Below are positions 1 through 8,701 of a DNA stretch of 64,000 nt, in pieces. The notes beneath the pieces were generated by a model. It worked only from the letters and a program-made list of their open reading frames with translations, was not told the DNA's origin and made no database searches. How positions within the stretch are numbered: position 1 is the stretch's first letter; every line of letters begins with the position of its first letter. The position numbers and the translations under genes were made by a program. The DNA is from an uncultured Pleomorphomonas sp. (GTDB taxonomy: Bacteria; Pseudomonadota; Alphaproteobacteria; Rhizobiales; Pleomorphomonadaceae), in NCBI GenBank assembly GCA_937868725.1, contig CALMMQ010000004.1, positions 1-64,000 on the forward strand, given 5' to 3'.

Positions 1-1094
1 ACGTCGATCTTCTGGAAGCGGCGCACCAGCGCCCGGTCCTTCTCGAAGAACTGGCGGTATTCCTTATAGGTCGTCGAACCGATGCAGCGGATGGTGCCGC
101 CGGCCAGCGCCGGCTTCAGCAGGTTCGAGGCGTCCATCGCTCCACCCGAGGTGGCGCCGGCCCCGATCACCGTGTGGATCTCGTCGATGAACATGATGGC
201 GCCGGAGTAGTCCTCGATCTCCTTGACCACCTGCTTGAGCCGCTCCTCGAAGTCGCCGCGATAGCGCGTGCCGGCCAGGAGCGCACCCATGTCGAGCGCG
301 AAGATGGTGGCCCCGAGCAGCACTTCCGGCACATCGCCCTCGACGATGCGCTTGGCCAGACCCTCGGCGATGGCCGTCTTGCCGACGCCGGGATCTCCGA
401 CATAGAGCGGATTGTTCTTGGACCGGCGGCACAGCACCTGGATGGTGCGGGCGATCTCTTCCGACCGGCCGATCAGCGGGTCGATCTTGCCCTTCTTGGC
501 CTTCTCGTTGAGGTTGACGCAATAGGCTTCGAGGGCATCGGTCTTCTTCTTTTCCGACGTGCCGCTGCTCGGCGGCGGCGACGGCGCCCCGGTCTCTTCC
601 TGGGCGGAGGTTTCCTCGTCCACCCCGCGCACCGGCCGGCTCTCGCTCATGCCGGCGCGCTTGGCGATGCCGTGGCTGATGTAGTTGACGGCGTCGTAGC
701 GCGTCATGTCCTGCTCTTGCAGGAAATAGGCGGCGTGGCTCTCGCGCTCGGCGAAAATGGCGACCAGCACGTTGGCGCCGGTCACCTCGTCGCGACCGGA
801 CGACTGCACATGGATCACCGCCCGCTGGATCACCCGCTGGAAACCGGCCGTCGGCTTGGCTTCCTCGCCGAGGTCGGTGATCAGGTTGTCGAGCTCGGTG
901 TCGATGTATTCGACAAGATTGCGCTTCAGAAGGTCAAGGTCGACGTTGCACGCCCGCATCACCGCCGCCGCGTCCTGATCGTCGATCAGCGACAGCAGCA
1001 AGTGCTCCAGCGTCGCATATTCCTGCCGGCGCTCATTGGCGAAGGCCAGGGCCTGATGAAGGGCTTTTTCGAGGCTGCGCGAAAAGGATGGCAC
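1..1094 (-). CDS. clpA: ATP-dependent Clp protease ATP-binding subunit ClpA (partial, 3' end outside window)
   Basis: This is the AAA+ unfoldase that feeds ClpP and takes N-end-rule substrates from ClpS. About 364 codons are present and the rest lies beyond the left edge. The start is GTG at 1094, with a GAGGG ribosome-binding sequence about 8 bases upstream. The N-terminal Clp repeat domain opens [18 protein letters not shown] and includes [10 protein letters not shown]. It is followed by an acidic, low-complexity linker and the first AAA+ module. Walker A is GDPGVGKTA at about residues 233-241, and Walker B is the [14 protein letters not shown] region. clpS lies just upstream on the same strand with a 9-base gap, the usual clpS-clpA pairing. 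The family call is certain. The second AAA+ module cannot be seen. Confidence 0.96.
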   Translation of the reverse strand, partial: MPSFSRSLEKALHQALAFANERRQEYATLEHLLLSLIDDQDAAAVMRACNVDLDLLKRNLVEYIDTELDNLITDLGEEAKPTAGFQRVIQRAVIHVQSSGRDEVTGANVLVAIFAERESHAAYFLQEQDMTRYDAVNYISHGIAKRAGMSESRPVRGVDEETSAQEETGAPSPPPSSGTSEKKKTDALEAYCVNLNEKAKKGKIDPLIGRSEEIARTIQVLCRRSKNNPLYVGDPGVGKTAIAEGLAKRIVEGDVPEVLLGATIFALDMGALLAGTRYRGDFEERLKQVVKEIEDYSGAIMFIDEIHTVIGAGATSGGAMDASNLLKPALAGGTIRCIGSTTYKEYRQFFEKDRALVRRFQKID

Positions 1095-1103
1095 GATGGT
1101 CCC

Positions 1104-1436
1104 TCACTTTTTTTCCATGACGCATTGAAGCGGATGCTGGTGCCGGCGCGCAAAATCCATCACCTGCGTCACCTTGGTCTCGGCGACTTCGTAGGTGTAG
1201 ATCCCGCACTCGCCCACACCATGATGGTGGACGTGCAGCATGATCTGCGTCGCTTCTTCGCGCTGCTTGTTGAAGAAGCGTTCGAGAACATGCACGACGA
1301 ACTCCATGGGCGTGTAGTCGTCGTTCAAGATCAGAACGCGATACATGCTCGGTCGTTTGGCCTTGGTCCTGACATCGGTGACCGCGCCGGTGTCCGAACC
1401 CGAGCCGTTGCCCTCTTCTCCATCCTCACCAGACAT
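1104..1436 (-). CDS. clpS: ATP-dependent Clp protease adaptor ClpS
   Basis: This small adaptor (110 aa) binds N-degron substrates and the ClpA N-domain. The ClpS core is clear: [20 protein letters not shown], then [19 protein letters not shown], and [13 protein letters not shown] near the C terminus. The start chosen is the ATG at 1436 ([10 protein letters not shown]), which gives the usual length and the expected disordered acidic N-terminal tail. The frame stays open upstream to 1568, but that stretch ([10 protein letters not shown]...) does not resemble ClpS. The stop is 9 bases before the clpA start, so the two are very probably cotranscribed. Confidence 0.96.
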   Translation of the reverse strand: MSGEDGEEGNGSGSDTGAVTDVRTKAKRPSMYRVLILNDDYTPMEFVVHVLERFFNKQREEATQIMLHVHHHGVGECGIYTYEVAETKVTQVMDFARRHQHPLQCVMEKK

Positions 1437-2109
1437 AGTCGTGCGCCAGAACGGTTCGATCCGCTCGTCAGCCCTTGGCGGCTTTGTGGCGGCGCAACCG
1501 ATCTTGCCGTCAACCTCTGGGGCTGACCACAGGGCCGGAACTCCGCACTGCCGCTCCCTTTCGACCACCTATTGCCCTCCAATTTCCCAGCCTCACTCGG
1601 AGACAGCCCATATTGAGACAGGGAACAGCCGGGTGCAATTCGTTTTTCAAAAGGAGACCGTGTCTTCTCGGTTTCGTGAAGCGTACCGCGCCCCACGCTA
1701 ACTAGCTAGGCATAATCACTTATATTTACAAGCGCCCCTTCCGGCCAATTCAGGTCTGGCAGTTGGCCGGCCGACGGGCGGTGGCGATGCGGCGAAAGCG
1801 GACGCAAGCTGCCGCCAGACACCGGCTTCACCCCAGTTCAGGCCGCGCGCGTTCTTCTGTTGAAAAGTCTATTTATCGTTTTATTTCAATAGTATGACGG
1901 CAACTCACACCATCCGGAAAGCCACGGACGGCCACCAAAATGCCGGCCCGATGCCGAAACTTCGAGGCAAACTTTACGGATTTGTAACCGCGTTGACCGT
2001 ATTTTTTGAACTGTCACCTGTTGAACTCGGGAGGTGGAAACAGGCACCGCGAACCCTCAAGAAGTTGAGCGTTCATGAAGACAGTTGCTGGCGTTGCGAG
2101 GACAGGAAA
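1437..2109. other. Intergenic region between divergent clpS and the D,D-carboxypeptidase gene
   Basis: This 670-base divergent spacer presumably holds both promoters. Its right part is AT-richer than the surroundings (about 1860-1895). Open frames cross it in several directions, for example 1345-1701 on the plus strand, but none has a credible ribosome-binding site or recognisable product. A TTGCAC hexamer followed 17-18 bases later by an AT-rich hexamer can be read on the minus strand near 1600-1640 and could serve clpS. That reading is weak. No RNA gene was recognised. Confidence 0.4.
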
Positions 2110-3777
2110 TTGTTGAGTTTGCGTAGATGGGTTTCCAGAAAGCTGCAACGGATCATCGTTTCAGCGACCGTTTCGGTCGCTGCCTTCGGACTGGTTGTCG
2201 GTCAGACGCAAGCCGTTGACGCTGCGCCCCGGCAGGTCGACCCGGCGAAATACTCATCCATCGTCGTCGATACCGCCACCGGCAAGGTGCTCTACGAAGC
2301 CAGTCCGGACGTTCGCCGCTTTCCCGCCTCGCTCACCAAGATGATGACGCTCTACGTCATGTTCGAGGAGCTCGACCGCGGCCGCTTCAAGATGTCGACG
2401 CCGCTGCGCGTCTCGGCCCTGGCCCAGCGCCAGTCCCCGACCAAACTCGGCCTGCGCGCCGGCGAAACCGTTTCGGTGGAAGACGCCGTCAAGGGCCTGA
2501 TCACCCGTTCGGCCAACGACGCCGCCGTGGTGATCGCCGAGAACGTCGCCGGCTCGGTGCCCGCCTTTGCCGATCGCATGACGCGCACCGCGCGCGCCAT
2601 CGGCATGAACAACACCCACTTCAACAATCCCAACGGTCTGCCCGACCCGTCGAACTACTCGACGGCGCGCGACCTCATGAAGCTCGGCGTGGCGCTGCAG
2701 GTGCGTTTCCCGCAGTACTACCCGCTGTTCTCCATCAAGTCCTATTCCTTCCGCGGTCGCTTCATCGGCAACCACAACAACCTGCTCGGCCGCATCGACG
2801 GCGTCGATGGCATCAAGACCGGCTACGTCAACGCCTCCGGTTTCAACATCGTCACCTCGGTGAAGCGCGACGGCCGCAAGATCGTCGCTGTGGTCATGGG
2901 CGGCAAGACGGCCGCCCAGCGCGATTCCCTGGTCGCCGATCTCGTCAGCGACTTCCTGCCCCGTGCCTCCCAGGCCCGCGGTTATGACGGCGACCTCGTG
3001 GCTGCCGTCCGCTCGGCCCCCAAGATCGCCGGCGCCCCCACCCGCCCGGCCGAGCCGGCCGTGCCGCTCGCCGCCATGGCCGAACATCCCAATCCGGTCG
3101 CCCGCCCGACGATCGCCGCCGTGACCGACCTCGACGACCGCTCGCCCGACCCGGCCGCGCCGATTCCGCCCGCCGACGTCGCCAATGTTGCCCCGACGCC
3201 GCCGCCGGCCGAAGCGCCCAAGGTCGTCGCCATGGCCACGCCAGCGCCCGAGACGCGCAAGGCGATGCCGATGCCGACCAGCCTCGCCACTGCGACGCTG
3301 CCGGCCAGCCTGGTCAACGCCCGCCTGCCCTCCTCGGCTGCCGAAGCCTTCTCCGACGTGGCGCCGTCCGCCCGTCCGGATCCGATGGCGCAGCTGCTGG
3401 AAAACACCACGCCTCCCAGACCTTATCAGGTTGCCTCGGCCGAAACGCCCAACGTCCGTTCCGACGTGCGCGCACCGCTGGCTCCCGAAAGCGCCACCGC
3501 GTCGGTCCCCCGCGACCGCCGCAAGCCGGCGAACGGCTGGTTCGTCCAGGTCGGCACCGCCGGCTCCGAGCGCGCGGCCATGGAACTGCTGTCGCGGGCC
3601 CGTTCGGCCGTCGGTGGCCCGCTGACCCGCGCCGAGCCGCTGACCGAGGCGGTCACCAAGGGCGGCCGCACCGTCGTCCGCGCCCGCTTTGCCGGCTTCG
3701 CGGATGAGAAGACCGCCACGCAGGTGTGCAACACTCTGAAGAAGAAGAGCTTTTCCTGTTTCCCGCTTCGGCTCTGA
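2110..3777 (+). CDS. D-alanyl-D-alanine carboxypeptidase (PBP5/6 type) with C-terminal SPOR domain
   Basis: This is a periplasmic serine peptidase that trims the terminal D-Ala of peptidoglycan pentapeptides. It carries the three serine-transpeptidase motifs in order: SLTK (catalytic Ser about residue 74), SAN (about 134) and KTG (about 236). A signal peptide ends near VVGQTQAVDA. The catalytic domain is followed by a long Pro/Ala-rich linker and a C-terminal SPOR domain (GWFVQVGTAGSERAA to the end) expected to bind septal denuded glycan. The start is inferred as TTG at 2110, preceded by a GAGGACAGGA-type ribosome-binding site, giving 555 aa. An in-frame ATG at 1894 would add 72 residues that hide the signal peptide and has no ribosome-binding site. 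An N-terminal D-Ala carboxypeptidase fused to SPOR is a known arrangement in this order. Confidence 0.92.
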   Translation: MLSLRRWVSRKLQRIIVSATVSVAAFGLVVGQTQAVDAAPRQVDPAKYSSIVVDTATGKVLYEASPDVRRFPASLTKMMTLYVMFEELDRGRFKMSTPLRVSALAQRQSPTKLGLRAGETVSVEDAVKGLITRSANDAAVVIAENVAGSVPAFADRMTRTARAIGMNNTHFNNPNGLPDPSNYSTARDLMKLGVALQVRFPQYYPLFSIKSYSFRGRFIGNHNNLLGRIDGVDGIKTGYVNASGFNIVTSVKRDGRKIVAVVMGGKTAAQRDSLVADLVSDFLPRASQARGYDGDLVAAVRSAPKIAGAPTRPAEPAVPLAAMAEHPNPVARPTIAAVTDLDDRSPDPAAPIPPADVANVAPTPPPAEAPKVVAMATPAPETRKAMPMPTSLATATLPASLVNARLPSSAAEAFSDVAPSARPDPMAQLLENTTPPRPYQVASAETPNVRSDVRAPLAPESATASVPRDRRKPANGWFVQVGTAGSERAAMELLSRARSAVGGPLTRAEPLTEAVTKGGRTVVRARFAGFADEKTATQVCNTLKKKSFSCFPLRL

Positions 3778-3837
3778 CCGCGGTCGTCACCCGGTCGGAG
3801 CCAATCCACGGCACCCAAAGTATCTGTGTAACGGGAG

Positions 3838-4524
3838 CTAGCGATGTTTGGACAAAAGCCTGTCCTTGGCTTGGTTGATGCGTACCGCGAGGAAGTTGGA
3901 GCCCCCCTGGTCGGGGTGAACGCGCTTCATCAGGCGCCGATGAGCAGCGCGGATATCGGCCTCGCCAGCTCCCTGCTCAAGCCCAAGGATCTCGTACGCC
4001 TCCTGCTCGCTCATGGCGCTCGTATCCGGCGGTCGACGGCGCCGCGATGCAGTCTCCGACTGCACGTTCTCACGCCATCCGGGCAATCGGCGGTCGAGAT
4101 AAACCTCTAGCACGGCGCGGCTGCGCCGCTCGGCGAAGGCTTCGGCGTGCAGGCGCAACAACGCTGCGTCGTCGAGCGTCGAGAGGTCCCGGCCCGCCAT
4201 CGTCCCCCTGAGCACCCGTCCGGCGATCGCCCCGTTCGCCTCATCGATCCGGACTTCGAAGAACGACGACCGCAACACGGACCGGCGGCGGCTGTCGGGA
4301 ACGGCGAGATAACCGCCCTGATGCAGGGCGAGCAGCACCATCGCCGCCGGGATGGCCAGCCCGATGCGGCCAGTGAGCAGCAGCAGCGCCACAATGCCCA
4401 GCCCGGCGAGCAGGCCATAGCTGCGGCTGAGCCGCCGCAGCGCCCCGGTGAAGTCGGTTCCTCGCCCCTTCAGGATCAGATAGGCGACCACGAGCGCCAC
4501 GACGGCAAGAGCAAACACGTTCAT
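3838..4524 (-). CDS. Membrane-anchored J-domain protein (Tim14/Pam18-like)
   Basis: This 228-aa protein has an N-terminal membrane segment (about residues 3-19), a second hydrophobic stretch (about 38-66), a soluble middle region and a C-terminal J domain. The J domain has the HPD tripeptide (203-205) that stimulates DnaK ATPase. The context RVHPDQGGSNFLAVRINQAK is closer to the mitochondrial import-motor protein Tim14/Pam18 (HPD-x-GGS, INEAKD) than to DnaJ. There is no G/F-rich region or zinc domain, so it is a specialised type III J-protein rather than the general chaperone. It converges with the carboxypeptidase gene 60 bases away. Its client is unknown. Confidence 0.85.
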   Translation of the reverse strand: MNVFALAVVALVVAYLILKGRGTDFTGALRRLSRSYGLLAGLGIVALLLLTGRIGLAIPAAMVLLALHQGGYLAVPDSRRRSVLRSSFFEVRIDEANGAIAGRVLRGTMAGRDLSTLDDAALLRLHAEAFAERRSRAVLEVYLDRRLPGWRENVQSETASRRRRPPDTSAMSEQEAYEILGLEQGAGEADIRAAHRRLMKRVHPDQGGSNFLAVRINQAKDRLLSKHR

Positions 4525-4783
4525 CCGTCAGGGTCCATCAATGACTGCCAGCAGGGCGACGACCGGTCCGAACCGGTCCCGGCACTATTCGCCCGACGGC
4601 GTCCGAATGCAATCTCGTCGTTTCCGCGACGTCCACAGGCGTCAAGCGGCTTGATGCGCCATCTGTTTGCCGCCATCTTCTGCCAGGAACGAGTCGAAAA
4701 TCGCCGGTCTTGCCGCGATCGCCGGCGACGTGACGCAATGTCGAGGGGCGGACGCCAGCGATCCGCATCGGGAGCCAGAGTTC

Positions 4784-6571
4784 ATGCAGCTGTATCAGCC
4801 GGCCCGGCACCGCCGGTTCTTCCTTGAAACGGCACTGGCCGGCGCTTGCCTGGCCCTCGCCCTGGCGACCCCCGTCACTGCCGCGACGACCGCCCCCGGG
4901 GCGGCCAAGATGCCCGAGCTGCCGCCGATCGCCTATTCCATGGAAGGCAACTATCTGGCCGGCCGCTTCGCCAGCCAGCAGTCGGACTACGCCGCCTCGG
5001 CCAACTATTTCGCCGAAGCACTGCTGTCCGACCCGGAAGACCCCTTCCTGCTCGAGAGGACGCTGACCTTCTATCTGGCCTCGGGCGACTTCACCGACGT
5101 CCGCGACTACGCCGAGCGGCTGCAGAAGGCCGACCACGGCAATCCGCTGGCCGGCCTGGCGCTCGGTGTCGACGACTTCCGCCGCGGTCGCTGGACGGTG
5201 GCCATTGAAGAGCTCAAGAGCACCCGTTCCGGCCCGTTGCTGACGCTGGCCGCCGAAGTGCTGTCGGCCTGGGCCGAACAGGGCGCCGGCAAGACGTCGC
5301 TGGCCCTGCAGCGCCTCGACAAGCTCAACGGCGAGAAGTGGTACACCTTCTTCCGCGACTTCCATGCCGGCCTCATCGCCTCCACCGCCGGTGACGAAGC
5401 CCAGGCCGCCAAGAGCCTCAAGGCAGCACTGGCGGTCGACGATTCCGGCGTCATCGCCATCGACGCGGCGGCACGCTCCATCGCTCGCTCGGGCGACATG
5501 GACGGTGCCCGCGCCGTGCTCGACAAGGCGCTGAAGAACGCCCCCAATCATCCGATCCTGCTGGCCACCGACGCCGATCTCAAGGCGGGCCGTCGCCCGG
5601 CCGCTTTCGTCCGCTCGCCGCAGGGGGGAGCCGCCGAGATCCTGTCCGGCCTCGGCTCGGCCATGCTGCGCGACAACGCCAACGACATGGGCATCATCTT
5701 TCTGCAGATGGCGCTGGCCCTCAATCCCGGCGCCGACCTGACGCGCATCACGCTGGCCGAAACGCTGGAGCGGGCCGAACGCTACAACGATGCCATCGCC
5801 ACGCTGCTGAAGGTGTCGCCCAAGTCGCCGCTCAAGCGCAACGCCGACATCATGGTGGCCTTCGACTACAACTCGCTCGACAAGCTGGATGACGCCCGCG
5901 CCACGCTGGAGCGCGTCATCGCCAAGAACCCCAAGGACAAGGAGGCGATGGTCAGCCTCGGCAACATCCTGCGGGTGCGCAAGACCTACAAGGACGCGGC
6001 GACGCTCTACACCCGCGCCATCGCCCTCATCGACGGCACGCCAACCGAGGCCGACTGGCAGCTGTTCTACAATCGCGGCATCACCTACGAGCGCACCGAC
6101 CAGTGGCCGGCCGCCGAGAGCGATTTCAAGAAGGCCCTCGAGCTCAAGCCCGACCAGCCGCTGGTGCTCAATTATCTCGGCTATTCCTGGGTCGACAAGG
6201 GCATGCACCTTGACGAAGCCATGGCGATGATTCGCAAGGCGGTGGAAATCGATCCGACCGACGGCTTCATCGTCGACAGCCTCGGCTGGGCCCATTACAA
6301 ATTGGGTCAGTATGACGCGGCGGTTGCCGAACTCGAGAAGGCCATCCAGATCGAACCAAGCGACCCCACCGTCAACGACCATCTCGGCGATGCCTATTGG
6401 CGGGTCGGGCGGCACCTTGAGGCGCACTTCCAGTGGAACCACGCCAAGGCGGGCAAGCCCGAGGCGGATGCTCTGGCCAAGATCGAGGAAAAGATCAAGA
6501 ATGGCCTCGTCGATCCGCCGGCACCCAAGACGGCTGATGGCACCGCCGGCAAGGTGGCGCCGGCGAACTGA
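4784..6571 (+). CDS. Exported tetratricopeptide-repeat protein
   Basis: This 595-aa protein begins with a signal peptide (hydrophobic LAGACLALALATPVTA). The rest is almost entirely helical TPR repeats. The best examples are near the C terminus: NRGITYERTDQWPAAESDFK, LNYLGYSWVDKGMHLDEA, and DSLGWAHYKLGQYDAAVAEL. TPR arrays are protein-binding scaffolds. The starting ATG at 4784 is chosen because GGAGCCAGAG lies just upstream and because it places the signal peptide at the N terminus. The frame is open back to 4667. It ends 33 bases before ispE and probably shares its transcript. The specific partner cannot be told from sequence. Confidence 0.88.
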   Translation: MQLYQPARHRRFFLETALAGACLALALATPVTAATTAPGAAKMPELPPIAYSMEGNYLAGRFASQQSDYAASANYFAEALLSDPEDPFLLERTLTFYLASGDFTDVRDYAERLQKADHGNPLAGLALGVDDFRRGRWTVAIEELKSTRSGPLLTLAAEVLSAWAEQGAGKTSLALQRLDKLNGEKWYTFFRDFHAGLIASTAGDEAQAAKSLKAALAVDDSGVIAIDAAARSIARSGDMDGARAVLDKALKNAPNHPILLATDADLKAGRRPAAFVRSPQGGAAEILSGLGSAMLRDNANDMGIIFLQMALALNPGADLTRITLAETLERAERYNDAIATLLKVSPKSPLKRNADIMVAFDYNSLDKLDDARATLERVIAKNPKDKEAMVSLGNILRVRKTYKDAATLYTRAIALIDGTPTEADWQLFYNRGITYERTDQWPAAESDFKKALELKPDQPLVLNYLGYSWVDKGMHLDEAMAMIRKAVEIDPTDGFIVDSLGWAHYKLGQYDAAVAELEKAIQIEPSDPTVNDHLGDAYWRVGRHLEAHFQWNHAKAGKPEADALAKIEEKIKNGLVDPPAPKTADGTAGKVAPAN

Positions 6572-6604
6572 TGATGGTGTGACAATGCTGTGGGGGCGCT
6601 CGGG

Positions 6605-7471
6605 GTGAAGATCATCGAGGAAGCGCGGGCCAAGGTCAATCTGGCCCTGCACGTGACGGGACGGCGGGTTGATGGCTATCACCTGCTCGACATGCTGGTC
6701 GTCTTCCCCGAAATCGCCGATGGGCTGGTGATCGAACCGGCCGAAACTCCGACATTGACCATCACCGGCCGCATGGGCTCGCTGCTCGTCGGCGAGCCGC
6801 CGGAATCCAATCTGGTGGTGCGGGCCATTGAGGCCTTCGCGCTGCTCGTCGGTCGGCCGCAATCCTTCGCCGTCACCCTCGACAAGCGTCTGCCGGTCGC
6901 CTCCGGCATCGGTGGCGGTTCGGCCGATTGCGCCGCCGCCATCCGCGCCCTCTGCCGCTTCAACAGCGTCGATGTCGACGCCCCCGAGGTCATCGACATG
7001 GCCTTGCGTCTCGGCGCCGACGTGCCGATGTGCCTCAAGTCGCAGCCGTTGCGCGCTTCGGGTATCGGCGAGACGGTGACGCCGACCTCCGGCGGCATGG
7101 TGTTCGGCATCCTCCTCGCCAACCCCGGCGTGCCGCTCTCCACCTCGGCGGTGTTCCGCGCCCTCAACCAGCGCAACAATCCGGCCGTGCCGCCGATGAG
7201 CGGCCGCCGCGACAAGGCCGACTTCTTCGCCTTCCTGCGCTCCTACACCCGCAATGACCTCGAAAGCGCCGCCCGCGCCGTCACCCCGGCCGTCGGCGAA
7301 ACGCTGACCGCCCTGGGCGGCCTGCCCGGTGCCCGCCTGGTTCGCATGTCGGGATCGGGAGCCACCTGCTTTGCCCTGTTCGATACCGGCGAAGCGGCCA
7401 TCGAGGCGGCCGCCACCTTGCGCGAGCGCCGGCCCAACTGGTGGGTCGAGGCCTCCGCCGTCCAGTTCTGA
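6605..7471 (+). CDS. ispE: 4-diphosphocytidyl-2-C-methyl-D-erythritol kinase
   Basis: This GHMP-family kinase catalyses the fourth step of the MEP isoprenoid pathway, phosphorylating the 2-hydroxyl of CDP-methylerythritol. The N-terminal EEARAKVNLALHVTGRRVDGYH is typical. The ATP-binding glycine-rich motif VASGIGGGSADCAAA is intact, and the C-terminal MSGSGATCFALF motif is also present. The start is uncertain: GTG at 6605 (288 aa) has a GGGGG stretch at suitable distance, while GTG at 6590 would add five residues without a clear ribosome-binding site. It lies directly downstream of the TPR gene, and a hairpin array follows 54 bases after the stop. Confidence 0.95.
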   Translation: MKIIEEARAKVNLALHVTGRRVDGYHLLDMLVVFPEIADGLVIEPAETPTLTITGRMGSLLVGEPPESNLVVRAIEAFALLVGRPQSFAVTLDKRLPVASGIGGGSADCAAAIRALCRFNSVDVDAPEVIDMALRLGADVPMCLKSQPLRASGIGETVTPTSGGMVFGILLANPGVPLSTSAVFRALNQRNNPAVPPMSGRRDKADFFAFLRSYTRNDLESAARAVTPAVGETLTALGGLPGARLVRMSGSGATCFALFDTGEAAIEAAATLRERRPNWWVEASAVQF

Positions 7472-7525
7472 TCCGGAGCCGGGAACGGTCGTCGCATCTC
7501 AAGCGGATGCCGACCGCTTTTCTCG

Positions 7526-7760
7526 CATCCACTGACCCGAAAAGACTGCAACTTTTCGGGCGGGCTTTTCCGGGCATCCACTGATCCGAAAAGTCTGCAA
7601 CTTTTCGGGCGGTCTTTTCCGGGCATCCACTGGGCCGAAAAGTCTGCAACTTTTCGGGTGGTCTTTTCCGGGCATCCACTGGTCCGAAAAGTCTGCAACT
7701 ATTCGGGTGGTCTTTTCCGGGCATCCACTGGTCCGAAAAGTCTGCAACTTTTCGGGTGGA
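7526..7760. repeat. Tandem array of five 49-bp hairpin-forming repeats
   Basis: The units begin at 7526, 7575, 7624, 7673 and 7722, an exact 49-base period. The last is cut to 39 bases. Each starts CATCCACTG and holds an inverted repeat: arms CCGAAAAGT and ACTTTTCGG around the loop CTGCA, followed by a CTTTTCCGGG spacer. Unit 1 has T-to-A in the left arm and unit 4 T-to-A in the right arm. Units 1-2 share GGGC after the right arm and units 3-5 share GGGT, so neighbours look like recent duplicates. The array fills the gap between the converging ispE and the next minus-strand gene, stopping 3 bases from that stop codon. Similar single palindromes are, to my memory, common between genes in this order. 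Terminator or mRNA-end protection is an inference. Confidence 0.95.
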
Positions 7761-7763
7761 TGC

Positions 7764-8588
7764 CTAGAGTTCCACCGCCACGTCCTCGATGGCGACGACG
7801 CGATGGACGCGCTCGCTGTTCTCCGCCTCTTCGCCGAACGGGGCCACCGTCCAGCTCCAGCTGTCGAACGCCTTCGGCAAGGCGACCCCGGCCAAGAGGT
7901 CGACGCTCTCAAGCCGTGCGCCGGTCTGGTCGATGCGGTCGAACGCCACATCGGTGACGAGGCAGGTCTTGCACGGCATTGACGCCAGACTGTCGACATG
8001 GCCCGCCACCAGTTGGGCCACGGCATCGTCGGGCAGAATGTTGGCGTGGCCGTCCTTGTCGGCGAGGCGCGCTTCCGCCGCCACGGCGATCTGCGACAGC
8101 ACGTTGGCCGAGACGACGTAGTCGACGTTCTTCATGCGGCGGATCACCGACAGCGGATCGAGCCGAACACCGAGGTCGTCCTGACCGGTCGACAGCTTGA
8201 TGCGCGTCTGCATCACCAGCTTGTCGTAGCCGGAGATGTCCAGCGTCAGGAATTGCACCTTGGCCTTGCCCCGCGCCCGCAGCACCTTGAACCGCGCCAC
8301 CGGCAGATGGCAGATGTCGACCAGCACCACCTCGCGGAACTGCTCGCACAGCCACTCGATCGGTACGTCGGCCAGCAGGCCCGACCCGATGACGACGGCC
8401 TTGCGGTGGCCGGTAACCGTCGCGCCGACGGTGCGGATGGCGACGCGCGTCCGCTCCTCGTGCTCGGCCCACTCGGCGCGGCAGCGGCGACGACGTGCCC
8501 AAAGACCGATGGCCTCGCGGCGCGCCTTGTGCGGCACGCGCGGCGACATCAGGAACGACAGGGCGTAGAGCGCGACTTCAGAAATCAT
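7764..8588 (-). CDS. Uncharacterised protein with methyltransferase-like Rossmann motif
   Basis: This 274-aa protein is not recognised as a named family. The middle part has a nucleotide- or SAM-binding-like motif: AVVIGSGLLADVPIEWL, then VVLVDICHLPVARFK, where an acidic residue ends the second strand as in class I methyltransferases. Later come VDYVVSANVLSQI (a motif IV-like position) and ACLVTDVAFDRI-type strands. No transmembrane segment is obvious apart from a mildly hydrophobic N terminus (SEVALYALSFLM). It converges with ispE across the hairpin array. Its upstream neighbour is anmK on the same strand, 113 bases away. A small-molecule methyltransferase is the most reasonable guess, but no catalytic residue can be assigned. 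Confidence 0.8.
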   Translation of the reverse strand: MISEVALYALSFLMSPRVPHKARREAIGLWARRRRCRAEWAEHEERTRVAIRTVGATVTGHRKAVVIGSGLLADVPIEWLCEQFREVVLVDICHLPVARFKVLRARGKAKVQFLTLDISGYDKLVMQTRIKLSTGQDDLGVRLDPLSVIRRMKNVDYVVSANVLSQIAVAAEARLADKDGHANILPDDAVAQLVAGHVDSLASMPCKTCLVTDVAFDRIDQTGARLESVDLLAGVALPKAFDSWSWTVAPFGEEAENSERVHRVVAIEDVAVEL

Positions 8589-8701
8589 GCAATGCGGTTC
8601 CCGCGGCGTTGGTCCCCCCTGCCGGAACGACCAGTGGCCGATCCGTAGGACTGAACGTCATCTCCCCCGATCCCACGATTCCATGGCATCAGGAAAGGCC
8701 G

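Noticed and set aside
1445-1462. A T-loop-like GGTTCGATCC suggesting a tRNA
   Set aside because: No acceptor stem, anticodon arm or matching 5' half can be formed around it.
4538-6862. A 774-codon open frame antisense to the TPR gene and ispE
   Set aside because: It runs across two real genes and their gap, which no true gene would do, and has no motif.
7526-7760. CRISPR-like array
   Set aside because: The units are contiguous 49-bp repeats without unique spacers, and there are no cas genes nearby.
7499-8026. Several open frames encoding repeats of a GCPEKT-like peptide over the hairpin array
   Set aside because: A 49-base period is not a multiple of three, so the peptide repeats fall in shifting frames. 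The signal is the DNA repeat, not a protein.
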